The translations under genes and the position numbers were made by a program. Below, one piece after another: positions 10,759 through 24,300 of a stretch of DNA of 64,000 nucleotides. Position 1 is the stretch's first letter, and each line of letters begins with the position of its first letter. The notes beneath the pieces are model-generated. The model saw only the letters and a program-made list of their open reading frames with translations, was not told the origin of the DNA and did not search any database. The DNA comes from Amphimedon queenslandica. Lineage: Eukaryota; Porifera; Demospongiae; Haplosclerida; Niphatidae. The DNA is taken from the NCBI RefSeq assembly GCF_000090795.2, contig NW_003546633.1, forward strand, positions 16,878-80,877, given 5' to 3'.

Positions 10759-12848
10759 ATGGCATCAGGTGCTGGTGAAGTCCTTGTTATTGGGTCTCAA
10801 ACCTTTCAAATAGCTCAAAAGCAATTGCGTCCCCAAGACTACAAGCCTCCACTTGCTAGAGCTGAAAAGGTTCCTCGTACAGATACTAACTATCGAGTTA
10901 CTGAAGGAAACATTGCTGCTATTGACTTTGGTACTACATCAGTTTCACTGGCTTACACTACCAAAGGAGATGAGAAGATCAATGCATTCATTCTTGATGC
11001 TCAAGACAAAGCTGCAAGAGATACCAATGCTGTGCTGTTCAAGAGAGAAGGAAAAGTATCAGTGGGAGCTTTTGGGAATAGTGCTAGGTCTCAGTTTATA
11101 ATAATGAAAAAAGCTAAAAACTATGACCAAGAGAATGTCTATTTTGAAAGAATAAAAATGATATTGAAAAGAGAAAGCGTAAGTAGACTATTAAATTGTA
11201 ACAATTTTAAATTTCTTGTTGAATCATGCATCTTTTCTGCAGGATGTTGACAGGCAAACATTAGTTGAGTCATTTTCTGGAGAGAAGTTTTATCTGGTGG
11301 AGGTCATTGCCTTTATACTGCAGTACTTGAAGGACCGGTTGGTAGATGAACTCTCTCGTAGCTTCGTATCATTGAAGACAACAGATTTTGATTGGGTCAT
11401 TACTGTACCTGCTATATGGGATGCAAGAGGAAAAAGAATGATGAGAGAAGCTGCTTATATGGTACATGTACGCAATGAAAATTGTTCCATTATTGTTGTT
11501 TTTATAGGCTGGCCTCCTAACAGAATCTAAAAGGATCAGTGAGTTCACTCCTATATCAAGTAGTCCTTTACCAGTACCAGATGAAGTTAATGCTGACAAG
11601 CTATCACTAGCATTAGAGCCTGAAGCAGCAGCTCTTTATAGCCAGGAAGCAGTAGTAGAGCAGATCAAACGTCAACCATCAGCAGCAGCTATTAGTCATC
11701 CTACAGAGTATTTGGTGATTGATGCTGGAGGAGGTACAATAGATATTACTGCTCATGTTGAAGTGGATGGAGCTATTGTCGTTTAGAATATACCTATTGG
11801 TAATGCATGGGGTGGTACACAGGTAAATGAAGCATTCTCTAAATTGCTTCAGGAAGTTGTTAGTGATCCTGGATTTGAAAATTTTATTGCTTCAGGAAGT
11901 CATATCAAAACTCAGGCATCACTTATTAAAATTTTATACAATGAATTTGAAAAGCAAAAGATACTATTTGGTAATGGGAAAACAAAAGACATTGCAATAG
12001 AACTTCCACCAATATTTATCAAATTTCATAGAAAAGCCCTTGTTGAAGGAGTACAAAAAATGAATGGTATAGAGTATGATGCAGATACCAATGACACCCT
12101 TTACATCAACGAAAGTGTCATAGAGTCTAAGCTGTTTGGTCCAGTTATCCAAGGCGTTATCGATTGCACCCTGGCAGCTATTGGTAAAATTGATAACTGC
12201 CCAAACACATTTTACCTGGTTGGTGCTTTTGGAGGGTGCAAGTACGTTCATGAAAAGGTCAGTGCTGCTATAGAAAGTTACTACAAGTCTAAAGGTCACA
12301 CTGATGCATGTTCTGTGTTAGTACCTCCTACTCCTCATTTAGCTGTTGCTACTGGAGCTGTTATGTGGCGTAAGAATCCCGAGAAATTTAAAGCCAGACG
12401 AGTTGATGCCAATTATGGAATAGGGGTTTCAATTACATTTAATGCTAAAAAGCACAATGAAGCTTTTAAGACTTACAACAAAGACCGTGAAGAATATTAT
12501 TGTGATTACATATTCAGTGTATTTCTGGAGAAAGGTGAATTAGCTAAAACTAATGAGGTTATCACTACAAACGCAACTCCAAGATATAAAGATGACACTA
12601 CAGCAAGTATCATCATCTACTCAACACCTCAACTTGGGATTCAATATATCAAAGATGAGAATAAGAAAATAATTGTTACTACCATTGGCAAACTTGTCCT
12701 TGATATTCCCAATCCTGATAATTTGCCTTTGAGCCAACGTAACATTGATATCACAATGGATTTCAGTGGTACAGAGATACAAGCAAAAGCTCGCTATCGT
12801 GTGACTGGCAAAGAAGTTAAAACTGTCTGTGACTTTCTTTCTCCTTAG
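10759..12848 (+). pseudogene. HSPA12-like Hsp70 gene, copy 1, with a nonsense codon
   Basis: Exons 10759-11178, 11243-11461 and 11508-12848 join in phase 0 and match the downstream copy at 15266 throughout. HSPA12 proteins are divergent Hsp70 relatives with an actin-like ATPase fold. Motifs visible: phosphate-1 loop AAIDFGTTSVSLAYT (near residue 54), phosphate-2 loop VIDAGGGTIDIT and adenosine loop YLVGAFGGCKYVHEKV. The frame is cut by TAG at 11784-11786, where copy 2 has a Gln codon; a single C-to-T change would explain it. After this stop the frame is open for another 354 codons with no other lesion, so the mutation is recent, a haplotype variant, or an assembly error. The stop falls just after the phosphate-2 loop, so the product would lack half of the ATPase domain. 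Confidence 0.8.
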
Positions 12849-13699
12849 TTTTGGACAAAATTAGCATTTTAGCATTTAGTCTAGCTGTGCTCATTATTTA
12901 ATAGATAATTAACATTAATAATTTACCAAAGATAGATGTTCGTGTACTTGTTTGTACAGGGTCTCAGGCCATATTTCATTAAAAATGAAAAGGATAGAAT
13001 ATTTCATATTTATAATTTTTCCTGATACATATACATGTACTTATGTTGTGTAAAAAGTTTGAACTGGTTCGGATCAAACATGTGTAGGTGCATAGTTACT
13101 ATTACATAGATTTCAATAACATCTGTGTGTGTCTTTGTGTGATTGATTACTTGTGGTCTGTTAAAATTATATTTTGTGCGTGCCTTGAAGGATGGCAGCT
13201 TGGCAAGGCTGCCCAGGGTGTCATCGAACTGTCAATGTCACATGTGTACCATGTGTATATATAACCCAACATTTTTTGAGAATGATACAAAAAGCCAAAC
13301 CATTTTGGTGGGTAGTGAGTAGGTTCTATGACCAACAACTTCTTATTGTTGGTAGAAGCCCGTGGGCGCATATGTGGACCTTTTACACAAACCCTACTGA
13401 AAAATTTTCTCCTGCTATTTTAGTACAGAGTATTTTAAAGATTTTAGCCAATTTAATAAAAAGGTCATAACTGACTCAAAAACTTATGGAGTCAGAATCA
13501 ACTCAAGCTTTCTACATAGCATAACAACATCAATATGTATCAGAAAATGTAATAAAATTTGGGGTGATTTTAGAGCCATTTTTTGAATAACCATGAACTA
13601 TAGTACAGGAATTTTTTCGGATTTTTGCTTATTCTTTAAAATGGCCATAACTCAAACACTTAAAGCCTAAATCAGATCAAACTTTCTACACAACATAAG
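12849..13699. other. Intergenic, dispersed repeat copies
   Basis: Holds degenerate copies of the dispersed repeat with the CTACACA-CATAAG core at about 12980-13080 and 13440-13740. No gene seen. Confidence 0.5.
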
Positions 13700-14655
13700 G
13701 ACACATTATTAGAATATGCTTTCCACCCAACTCATTGACTAACTGAAATGCAAATGTGCTCCCATGTTTAATAAGTTTAGCTTGTTGAAAAGCCATCTCT
13801 TTAGCTGGTGGACTACTGGTCAATAGGAAATGATACATTTGTACTTTGTATCCATACTAGAAATAAATAATAATAATTATAACAATTAATAACACATCCT
13901 GTTTTCAGGAAGCATTACAATAAAAGCTCTATCAGTTGCTATACACTATCAATATTGTCAAGAGTACGGTTAGACACTCTCTGTAAATTATGTACTCTGG
14001 ATATTGTTCATTGTACAGTACACAATGTACAGCATAGTAGAGTATTATAATGAATGAGGCTATACCACTGCATCAGAGGGAATGCTGATATATGATGTGA
14101 ATCAAGGACTACCTTTAGACTATTGTGAGTACATCTATACCTCTCTATAACATAAATAACACTCCATTCAATCCTCTACAGCTCCAAAATTATATAAATG
14201 TACACAGTACACTTATCTGATACAAAGATGTAGTGTATTTGCATGTTGAGCAACTCATTACATGTGTATGTTATTGGATAGTGCTATTACTTACAAATGC
14301 ATCAGTTGCTACAGACTCAGCAGCATCAGCCATTACTCCTATAGTGTTTGGAAAGAAAGACACTCAAGTACCTTGTATGTACATATTCACAGATATATAG
14401 AGAAAGAAAGGAAAGAGATTATCATTTTCTTTATCTGTCTCCATGTATATGTCTCTCATTACAGATAACACAAACTTATTGAATGATGGGATCTTGTAAA
14501 ATTATACATGTACTTCATTATCTACAAGAATATAGCACAATGATTGCACCAAAAGTGTATAAGAAGAAGCTATTATCTTACATATTAAGGCATGTGTTTA
14601 CTTTACCTGATAAAACAATTCATTTGAAGACTTGGCCATATTTTAATATCCTATA
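13700..14655 (-). other. Unidentified minus-strand exon remnants (copy 2)
   Basis: Minus-strand blocks: about 14655-14605 (ending in a GTAAAG donor), about 14345-14298 (GVMADAAESVATDAF, ending in GTAAGT, intact here) and about 13860-13715 (PPAKEMAFQQAKLIKHG, QLVNELGGKH). The first two match blocks of the 9190-10435 set. I do not recognise the protein. The repeat of the same arrangement upstream of each HSPA12-like gene shows a segmental duplication of about 5 kb. Confidence 0.35.
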
Positions 14656-14713
14656 ATGGTAACAAAAAGTGACATTATCCTTAAAGTATATTTGATACTT
14701 ATAGTATACATAT

Positions 14714-14960
14714 CATATGTGACCATAATTGACAAAAGGTACCTTATGGCGGATAGCAAAATTGGTCTTTATAGCCTTAAAAATCCAACTTCCTGAGCTC
14801 CATTCATCATCAAATTACTCCAGAAGATGCAAAAAGTTACTATGCAACTTTTAGAAACAATAGTTGTCTAACAGAGCACTCACAGGTTCATATTTTTCAT
14901 CATAATGATGAATTTTAAAATCCGCTATAAGGTACCTTTTGTCAATTATGGTCACATATG
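14714..14960. repeat. MITE with 41-bp terminal inverted repeats
   Basis: Arms 14714-14754 and 14920-14960 are reverse complements with one mismatch and begin CATATGTGACCATAATTGAC. Length 247 bp with no coding capacity: a typical MITE. It is absent from the matching position in front of copy 1, so it inserted after the duplication or was lost there. Confidence 0.8.
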
Positions 14961-15265
14961 TTAAATGCAAAACCTATCATAACAATTCCAGGAATTGAAG
15001 TGAATATAATTATTATCTATCTAGTTTTGTGTGCATGAATAACATTGTAAATTCCAGGAACTGCACAACATGCAACCAGTTCCAAGAATTAGAGCGAGCA
15101 GTGGCAACTGCACCTAAGCCTAATGAATAATATTATACAATTCCAGGAACTATGTACTATATGAAAAACCCATAATCATAACAACTCTCATAAGAGCTAT
15201 ATACAATTCTGTTACATCTACACACACAGAGTGTCTTTATAACCAAGAGTGGAGTGAAATCTAAA

Positions 15266-17352
15266 ATGGCATTGGCTGCTGATGAAGTCCTTGCTATTGG
15301 TTCTCAAACCTTTCAAATAGCTCAAAAGCAATTGCGTCCACAAGACTACAAGCCTCCACTTGAAAGAGCTGAAAAGGTTCCCCGTACAGATGCAAACTAT
15401 CGAGTTACTGAAGGAAACATTGCAGCCATTGACTTTGGTACTACATCAGTTTCACTGGCTTACACTACCAAAGGAGATGAGAAGGTCAATACACTTATAC
15501 TTGATCCTCAGGAGAAAGCAGCAAGAGATACCAATGCTGTGCTGTTCAAGAGAGAAGGAAAATCAATATCAGTGGCAGCTTTTGGGAATACAGCTAGATC
15601 ACGGTTCACAACAATGAGGAAAACTGGGAACTATGATCAAGAAAATATCTATTTTGAAAGGATAAAAATGTTACTAAAAAGAGAAAAAGTAAGTTACAAC
15701 TAAAAAGTCATACAGCCAACTTATCCATTATCACAATAATCACTTTTAGAATGTTGACAGGCAGACACTAGTGGAGTCATTTTCTGGTGAGAAATTTTAT
15801 CTGATTGAAGTCATTGCCTTCATACTCGAGTACTTGAAGGACCTGTTGATAGACCATCACTGTCGTGGTGTTACACCATTGAAGACAACAGATTTTGATT
15901 GGGTCATTACTGTACCTGCTATATGGGATGCACGAGGAAAAAGAATGATGAGAGAAGCTGCTTATATGGTAAGTATAATAAAATTTGAATTGTTCCATTA
16001 TCATTGCCATAATTATATAGGCTGGCCTCCTAACAGAGTCTAAAAGGATCAATGAGTTCACTCCTATATCAAGTAGTCCTTTACCAGTACCAGATGAAGT
16101 TAATCCTGACAAGCTGTCACTAGCATTAGAGCCTGAAGCAGCAGCTCTTTATAGCCAGGAAATGATAGCAGAGCAGATCAAAGGTCAGCCATTAGCAGCA
16201 GCTATCAGTCATCCAACAGAGTATATGGTGATTGATGCTGGAGGTGGTACAATTGATATTACTGCTCACGTTGAAGTAGATGGAGGCATTGTAGTCCAGA
16301 ATGTACCTAGTGGCAATGCATGGGGTGGTACACAGGTCAATGAAGAGTTTTCTAAACTACTTCAGGAAATCATTAATGATCCTGGCTTCAAGAAATTTAT
16401 TGCTTCAGGTGATTACACAAAAAATCAAGCTACACTAAATAAAATTATATACAATGAGTTTGAAAAGCAAAAGGTGCTTTTTGGCCAAGGAAAAACAGAA
16501 GAAATCGCAGTAGAATTTCAAATTAACTTCGTCAAATTTTATGAGAAAGCTCTTTATCAAGGAGTAAAGAAAATGAGTGGCATAGAATATGAAGATGACA
16601 CACTTTACATTGGTAAAAGTGTCATAGAGTCTAAGCTGTTTGGTTCTGCTATCCAAGGCATTATTGATTGCACACTGTTAGCTATTGAAAAAATTGACAA
16701 CAATACCAACACATTTTACCTGGTCGGTGCTTTTGGAGGGTGCAAATACATTCATGAAAAGGTTAGTCCTGCTATAGAAAGGTACTATCAGTCAAAAGGT
16801 CACATTGACACATGTTCTGTGATAGTACCTCCTACTCCTCACTTAGCTGTTGCTACTGGAGCTGCTATGTGGCGTAAGAATCCCGAGAAATTCAAAGCAA
16901 GACGAGTTGACGCCACTTATGGGATAGGAAGTGCCACTAGATTTGATCCTGAAAAGCATAATGAAGCTTATAAATTTTATAATGAAGACCGTAAAGAAGA
17001 CCGATGTAATAATTTATTCAGAATATTTCTAGAAAAAGGAGAATTAGCTAAAGCTGATGAAGTTGTCACTACAACCTTGACTCCAGCTCGTGATGGTGAA
17101 AGAACGATGCGCATCCGAATCTATTCAACACCTCAGCTTGGAATTCAGTATGTCAAAAATGAGAATAAGAAACTAATTGTTACTAAAGTTGGTGAACTTG
17201 TCCTTGATGTTCCTAATCCTGACAACTTGCCTCTAAGACAGCGTAAAGTTGATATCACAATGGATTTCAGTGGTACAGAGATACAAGCAAAAGCTCGCTA
17301 TCGTGTGACTGGCAAGGAAGTTAAAACTGTCTGTGACTTTCTTTCTACTTAA
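15266..17352 (+). CDS. HSPA12-like Hsp70 family protein, copy 2 (intact)
   Basis: Exons 15266-15688, 15750-15968 and 16021-17352 join in phase 0 to give 657 residues, close to HSPA12A/B length. Nucleotide-binding motifs: phosphate-1 loop IDFGTTSVSLAYT near residue 55, VITVPAIWDARGKRMM near 200, phosphate-2 loop VIDAGGGTIDIT near 270 and adenosine loop YLVGAFGGCKY in the second half. The C-terminal substrate-binding part of classical Hsp70 is short, as is usual in HSPA12. These proteins are cytosolic and are thought to bind ATP; their clients are poorly known. I chose the ATG at 15266; the frame is open a little further upstream but without an ATG. The first 140 residues differ from copy 1 at few positions, so the duplication is fairly recent. 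Confidence 0.88.
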
Positions 17353-18666
17353 AGTATTATGCAAAAAACAAAAAGTTACGTAACAAGCTAACATCTTAGT
17401 ATTAGTAGACCATTAAATAATGATTATAATTATTAACTAGAACAAGTAGAGTTATAGTAAATTGCAGTGACAGTGTAATCCTAGACAATCATTCATAAAC
17501 TGGCAATGGTATCAGAGAAATTATAGAAATGAAGAATTTGCTAAAATTAACTTTTGACATAATTTAGCCCAAGTCACAGGGACTTTGGCCTGACTCTTGA
17601 GCAAATTTTAAAATTTGTAAAATATCTAAATTTGATCAGAATCAGCTCAAACTTTCTACATAACATACGAAAATATATAAGTATCAGAAAAAAATATTAT
17701 AAAAATAAAGTTTTGACAAAATTTGATCAAAGTAGTACAAGGACTTTGGCCCAATTTTTGAGCAACTTTAAAAATCTATTTGATTGGAGTCATCTGAAAC
17801 TTTCTATACAATTTTAAAACATGTATATGTATTCAAAAAATTATACCTATTGAGAATTTTCTCCTAGTCATTTTTAGCTAACAGAGATTTTGGCCTGATT
17901 TTTGAGTAACTTCAAAAATTTGTAAAAAAATCCAATTTATTGGAATCAGCAAATTTTTCATACAAGACATGAACATGTGCATGTATTATGTATTTTAATT
18001 ATAAAAATAGAAAATTATTCCCTAGCAACTGTACAATATATATATATATGCAAGATATTTGCCAACTTTTTGAGCAACTTTAAAATCCACTGAAAAGAGC
18101 CTGAATGCATTAGAATTAATGATGGGATAAGTGAACGGTATAATTAATATCCTAAACAGAACATAGAGATTAACAGTAAAACAGTGATTATTACTTTACA
18201 ATAGATCTATCAACAATTTTTGTCCCTGAAACTGAAAGCATGCACACCAACTACACACACTAATCATACTGTCAAATTATAATAAATTTCAAAAATGAGA
18301 TGCTTTGTAAATCATTTCAATATGATACAATTGATTGTTGAGTCACTTACAAGAAAGGATGCATTTAGATCTAGATATTTTTCACCCACTTCAACAAGAT
18401 ATCTTGGCAATTAATGAGCATGATGACACACCCACACCAACTTGGCAACAACCAAAACAGTATTAAAACGGTGCTGTAAATCTCTGCCTAAAGTCTAAGT
18501 GTAACAGGATGAATATCTATTATCTCACATATTTGAACAGAATATAATCACAGGGCCAGTCCTGTCACAGTACATTCTCATTTTTAAAATATAAATATCT
18601 CAGTAGCTCTATTATTTTAATCAAGGAATCTTGTTTTAATTATAATTATAATATTAAATGATGGTA
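17353..18666. other. Intergenic with tandem dispersed repeats
   Basis: From about 17560 to 18100 four degenerate units of the dispersed repeat (CTACACA-CATAAG core, then TTTTTGAGCAACTTTAAAAAT) follow one another. The rest shows nothing recognisable. Confidence 0.5.
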
Positions 18667-20981
18667 TTAGTTTAGTACATTCATTTCTTGCAGCGTTGTT
18701 ATTTGCTTCTTCATTTCTGTTATCTCTTTCTTTGCTGATTCCTTAATCAAGATCTGCTCCTAATAAAAATACTAATAATAATGTACATTCAATAAAAGTA
18801 TTTCTCATAGCTAGCAATTTCTGCTAAAAATCTTACATTGTATGTAGGTCAAACTACCAGCTTTATGGCATCTATCATAACTTTTCTTTCTACATTTAGC
18901 TCTAGTTCTTACTCTCTTACTTCTATCTGAGGTATCTCTTCTCTTTTCATATCATTGAAGGATTCCGTAGTGAGAATTTCTTCATACAATTCATTAATTT
19001 TTTCTTTGAAATCTCTTCCAAGCATGGTTCCTTTTGTCTTCTCCTCACTGGGCACATTCTTTGGTAAGCAATAGTTTCTATTAAAATATCTCTGAAATCT
19101 CCTCATTGTCTTATTAATGTCACTGCGTAGAGCAGTTGAAAATGATGTAAATGATTTTTGAATGTCTTCCTCTCTGTCTGGAAACAGCTATATGAAGTAA
19201 CAAGTGTATGCATGATAAGAAATATAGTAATATAATAATAGAAAATTATAAATACTACAATTTTACAGGCATATAATATAAACTTTAATTTCATTCAAAA
19301 GCCTCCATATCACTGTTTTATGGCAAATTCTCAAGCCATTTATGGTAAAATATACAGGAATTTCATAAAACTTAGCAAGGATATCCTTATGTTGTGCATC
19401 AATTTTAACTTTGAGCTGATTCCGGTCAAAATACATAAGAAGTTTTTATGAATCTTTAAAGTTGCTCTATATGCTACATGTGTATAAGGCTTGCAAGCTC
19501 ATAAAGTATGCTTTGTAGCTCACTCAGCATGCTTTCTGGGAAACCCAACCCTCCTGGCAGTCAAGTATTAGTAGAGGCTAGTCAAGTACTATTGTCCCTA
19601 TAACTATATATTGTCCCATTTTGTCGTATCGCCTCTCCTTCCTTCCATCTACCATTAGACTCTGGAACTCTCTCCCAAGTAACATCAAACAATCAACCTC
19701 TATCTCTTATCTAAAATTTTATTTGGATAGTAAATTTTAATTTTAGTTATTGATTTTTATGTTATCACCTCATCATGTATTTATTCTTTTTTTCAATTAG
19801 CATCAGCTATTTATTCTTAAAAAAGTATTACCAACAAGAAACGGCACAGTCTCATTGATTTGCAATATTCAATTATACTTATGCACAAATCCATGCACAC
19901 TGTTTAAACTATACATGTACATTACCAAGAGACCATTATAATAATTTGACATTACTAAAATACTTAAATAATAAACACAAATGTCCTCTCATTTAATCTG
20001 TCTAACACTTTGCTCAAGCTGGCTGAATTTATTATATTACATGAAGTGCTTACTGTGCCAATAGCAGTGTGCTAGTTTTCTGATAGCACTTTTGCTTTTG
20101 GTCTCATCACATGTGCTTAGTGCTTGCAAACTGATTATGAAGCACTTGAAATTAAGTACAAGTATTTTATTAGATAAAGCCTGAGGCTGGATCAAAAACT
20201 TCAAAAGTAAACCTTAAAGCACTTTTAAGCACAAGCACTAACAGTGCTTGAACACAACACTGAAACAAACATTGTAGATAACAAATAAGTTTAACATATG
20301 CAACCAACCACACTGTCTCATCAGTACTAAGACAAATTTACAATATTACGTTAGGCCAGTGTATACTGTCGATTTTTAATCAAAAAATGGACTTTTGTTT
20401 TGTCAAATGCTTTACTCTAGAGTGGAGCCAAATTCAACTCTATCATCAATGTACTATATAGTGGGTTTATATTTCAAGGATAATAAATTTCACAAATGAC
20501 CCCAATCCAAAAGTTTGCGGAATTAATGTTCACAAATTTGCACTAATCTGCTATCTTGTACCATATTAAATACAATGTAGATTTCAAAAAAATTAATTTC
20601 ACAAATTTTGAAAAATCCATGAAATTTGTTATCCTCAAAAATAACCTGCTATATGGTAACATCAGGACTAGTGTAACATTGTAAATCAGCCTATTTAAAG
20701 GGTTGGGGGTTTGTTATTTTTAATAATGTCTCAGTAGTCTATATACAATGTACCTCAATCATTTTATCACTCGTGGCTTTCATAGCTTCACGTATTTGTT
20801 CAATAAATAGCATGTGAACCTGATCAACCAGAAATCGAGGTGGGTACTCATAAAACTCAAACATTCTCGTGTGTGAGTCGAAGACATCTTGAGAAGTAAC
20901 CTAGAGGAATAGGATAGAATAGAGGTAAGAAGCAGCTCATCTAAAGTATGAAAACAATCATATGCTCACAGATTTCTCCAT
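18667..20981 (-). CDS. MIS12-like kinetochore protein
   Basis: Four exons read on the minus strand: 20981-20970 (MEKS), 20900-20754, 19187-18921 and 18759-18667, all in phase 0, giving 172 residues. MIS12 is a helical subunit of the complex that links the inner centromere to the outer kinetochore. The second exon carries an aromatic-Pro stretch then a helix (MFEFYEYPPRFLVDQVHM, FIEQIREAMK) like the N-terminus of MIS12; the third ends a helix with YFNRNYCLPKNVPSEE, comparable to the human segment with LPED; the last exon is coiled coil (KKEITEMKKQITTLQEMN). Human MIS12 is about 205 residues. The match is from memory and weak at single residues, so the family is tentative, but the exon model itself is consistent. 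It is transcribed away from the UBE2Q gene, with 330 bp between start codons. Confidence 0.55.
20475..20658. repeat. MITE-like foldback element in a MIS12-like intron
   Basis: Left AAGGATAATAAATTTCACAAA and right TTTGTTATCCTC form inverted arms, followed by GCTATATGGTA, again resembling the TACCGTATAG end of other elements here. Confidence 0.45.
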
Positions 20982-21311
20982 GACAAGTACTGAAACTGTC
21001 CAAACTGTATCAAACAACTATCAAGCAGCTATCAACCAAAACAAACAAGGCGCCAAGATTGAAGATTTGCTTAGATTTCAACTTTTCGAGAAGAGGTGTG
21101 CCGAACCACGCCCATTGGGTGTGGTTCTAAATTGCTCTAATTTCGTCCGGCAAACAATCACTCTCTTACAGTCTCTCTGTCCCTCGCTCTCCCTTGTCCC
21201 TCTAACCCGTGCCTTGTTTTGAAGAGACTTTGTGCTAACTTATACTCACATTTCATCCTGTACAACACACTTACTGCCTTCCCATCTCCACCGTCCACTA
21301 CTGGTCCTTCA
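20982..21311. promoter_or_regulatory. Short divergent promoter region
   Basis: The start codons of the MIS12-like gene (20981, minus) and the UBE2Q gene (21312, plus) lie head to head with 330 bp between them. The interval is less AT-rich than the surroundings (for example GTGCCGAACCACGCCCATT near 21100). No TATA box stands out. A shared promoter is inference from layout. Confidence 0.5.
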
Positions 21312-24300
21312 ATGACGAGTAACACTCTTCGCCTGGAGTTGAGTATTCTAGAGAAGCACTTCCCGCCCGACCATGAGAGGTTCCAGATACCACGAGCCAC
21401 CCCTGATGAGATGACTTGTGTCTTTCTAGACTCCAAAGGCACCAAATACTCGATACAGTGTCATTTATCAGTGAGAAAAATAATAAATATAATTCTCTAT
21501 TTTTACACGATATTTAGACCTATGATTGTTGTTGTTATTGTGGTGATGTGTAATGCTTTATGTTTATTGCTTTCATTGAAATGATATGTCATTGGGTTAC
21601 TTTAATTATTTGTACACATAAACATTGATCTCTGTTGTCTCTCTCTCTCTCTCTTTTATTAGCCTAGTAACTATCCCACGGTTATGCCTGTTTGGTTCTC
21701 CGATTCTGATTCTCCGATTATCCCAGCACTTGTTGAGCAGCTAAATGATGCTTCAGACTCCCACCTCTCCTCAGCTACCCATCCCGTGAGTCAATAGGCC
21801 GTCAAGTGTATTTATTGCAATGAGGGTAGGATTGTTGTTAAAATTATTTATGCCATATTTTGGATACTCTTTTATTATCTTACAACATTGCATAATGTTG
21901 TTGTAACATAGAATTCCCCTGTATGAATCCCAAAAATCTCGTGAATAATAATAATAATTGGTATACAGTACATTACATGTGCATATAATGTACTTCATTG
22001 ATTGACATAGTTTTTTGTAATACATATATTTCCTCAATCTGGTAATTTTTTAATTTTTTCCTTCCCCTTTATCTCTTTTTGTGTTTCATTATCTGTCTTG
22101 GCCACACTATTTCTTCTCCTTCCTGTCTCTCTCTGTCTCCTCTTCCCTTCTCTCACTCTTTTGTCTCTTCATGTATAGCTCTTGGCAAAGGTGCGTTACT
22201 TAGTGTCAAGATTATGCGAGACATTCAATGTTCCTGTCCCGCCAGTGGTCGGTGAGCTGTTTAGTTTAGCTGCTTCAGCTGCTCATGTGAGTATTATGAT
22301 GGGAAGTTGGGTACATGTGAATTGTCTGTAAATGTGAATTGTTCTGTACATAACATTACCCTGCATTGTAGCTCCCTCCTCCATGGTTGGCTGTTATTTT
22401 ATATCTAGATACATGTATTGTGTGTTTACATCTCAATTCATCTCTTTCTTTATACCTTTTGCCTTCTGAATTCTTTCCCTGTCTCTCTCTCTACTTCCAT
22501 TCCTTTATTACTTCTTTGTTCTTTTCTCTCTCTCTCTCTCTCCTCTTTTCTCTCCCTCTGTCTCTTCCCCTTTCTTATTCCTCTTCTATTCTCTTATCTC
22601 CTTTGTTTGGTTTATTTCCTCAGATTGATAACACTGATTCAGGTGGTGAGGATATGCCTAACCCAGGTGAAGATGACAGTGATGATCAAAGTGTAGAGGG
22701 AGCAGTCGGTGGCTGTGATGAAGATGAGGAGGAAGATGAAGGTTATGATATTGATGAAGAGGAATTGTTTGGCGAAGACATAGATCTTAAGAGAAAGTAA
22801 GAGAAAGAGGGTAGAGGGTACAGATACAGTATGTTTATGGAGCTAGTTTATTTATCACTTATTATCAGTTATTTTCTAAGGTAACTGGATAATTAGTATT
22901 AATGAGAGTACAAATGTGTTTTTGTGTGTTGAGTCATCATGATAATTCATGTGGTATACATTGGGTGCTGTGTCTTTTATTATCAAAAGGACACCTATTG
23001 TGCATGTAATATTAGTAACACACACAATAATCTCTTTCACTATTGACTCTAATCAATCATTGAGACATTTGTAATGTACATGTACATGTACATGAATAAT
23101 CACTATTAAGAGACAGACTAATTTGAATTAAATTCCTTTCTCTGTCTCTGACTCTATGGTATTTATACATGTATGTATGTACATGTACAATGTAGCGCCC
23201 ATCCTTATGGTTTACTTTACATGCATATACAATCTCACTTTTGTACACATGTAATGTATTTTGAGTGATTTTAGTTCATATTATACTTTTATGTTAATAA
23301 TCTCTCTCCTCTTTTCTCTCTCTTTCAGTGATCAAGAGGACATAGGTGCTGACACTGGTATTGCCGATGAGAACAAGGCTATATTAGAGAAGGTACGGTT
23401 GAGCACTCGACAGGAGTACATACAAGGGGGAGGAGCCACGAGCTCTGTAAGAGCCTCTGACCGTCTGATGAGAGAGCTAAGGGATATCTACAGGTCTCAA
23501 AACTTTAAGGATGGTGAGTCATTGAGTTGGTGTGGTTTAAGTAGTAATAAGTACATGTACATGTAAAGTGAACTTCAAACCTTAAATGTGTCCTCCTTAA
23601 GATAAAGACATCACAAAGTTATGTCTAAACTAAGTGTTAAAGGACACTGTTAGTAGTGACATGCTTCATTGTTTGATAATGAGGCCACTTTCTATTCATT
23701 GAATAGATTGCAAAAGGCAACAGAAATTGCCTATCATGCCTTAGGTTGAAGTCTAATGGATGGAAGATTGTATGAAGGCTTTTATTGAAAACACAGCTAG
23801 GATATTTGTAGTAATAGTGTCTATTAATAGGCTAATAGCTTCTGCTAATGATTGATTGGCTACAATCAATTGATTGATTGTGGGTGCATGACCTGATGGT
23901 GTTCGCATTCAAGGTTTACTGTTTATCGTATCTGTGGGATTATACACCATAGGGTTTTGTAAGTTCTTGTTTCTCTTGGGAAAAGCACAACTTGTTTTGA
24001 GTTGATTATTTTCAATATTGGCTTGATTATATGAAAGATCTCTATCAGAGTTTTCGTAATAATTACGGTGATGTACATGTGAGATGCATCTACTCAAGTT
24101 TAATCATTTAATAAATTATTTGTGATAATTCTTATTAATCAAATTAAGATTTTGCAGCCTATTCTGTTAATTGATGGTCACTGTAAAGCTTTAATTGCTA
24201 ATATAAATTCAATTTTTATTTTATTGATTATTAGGCATGTATACAGTTGAACTAATAGATGAGAGTCTGTACAACTGGTACATCAAATTATTTAAGTAAG

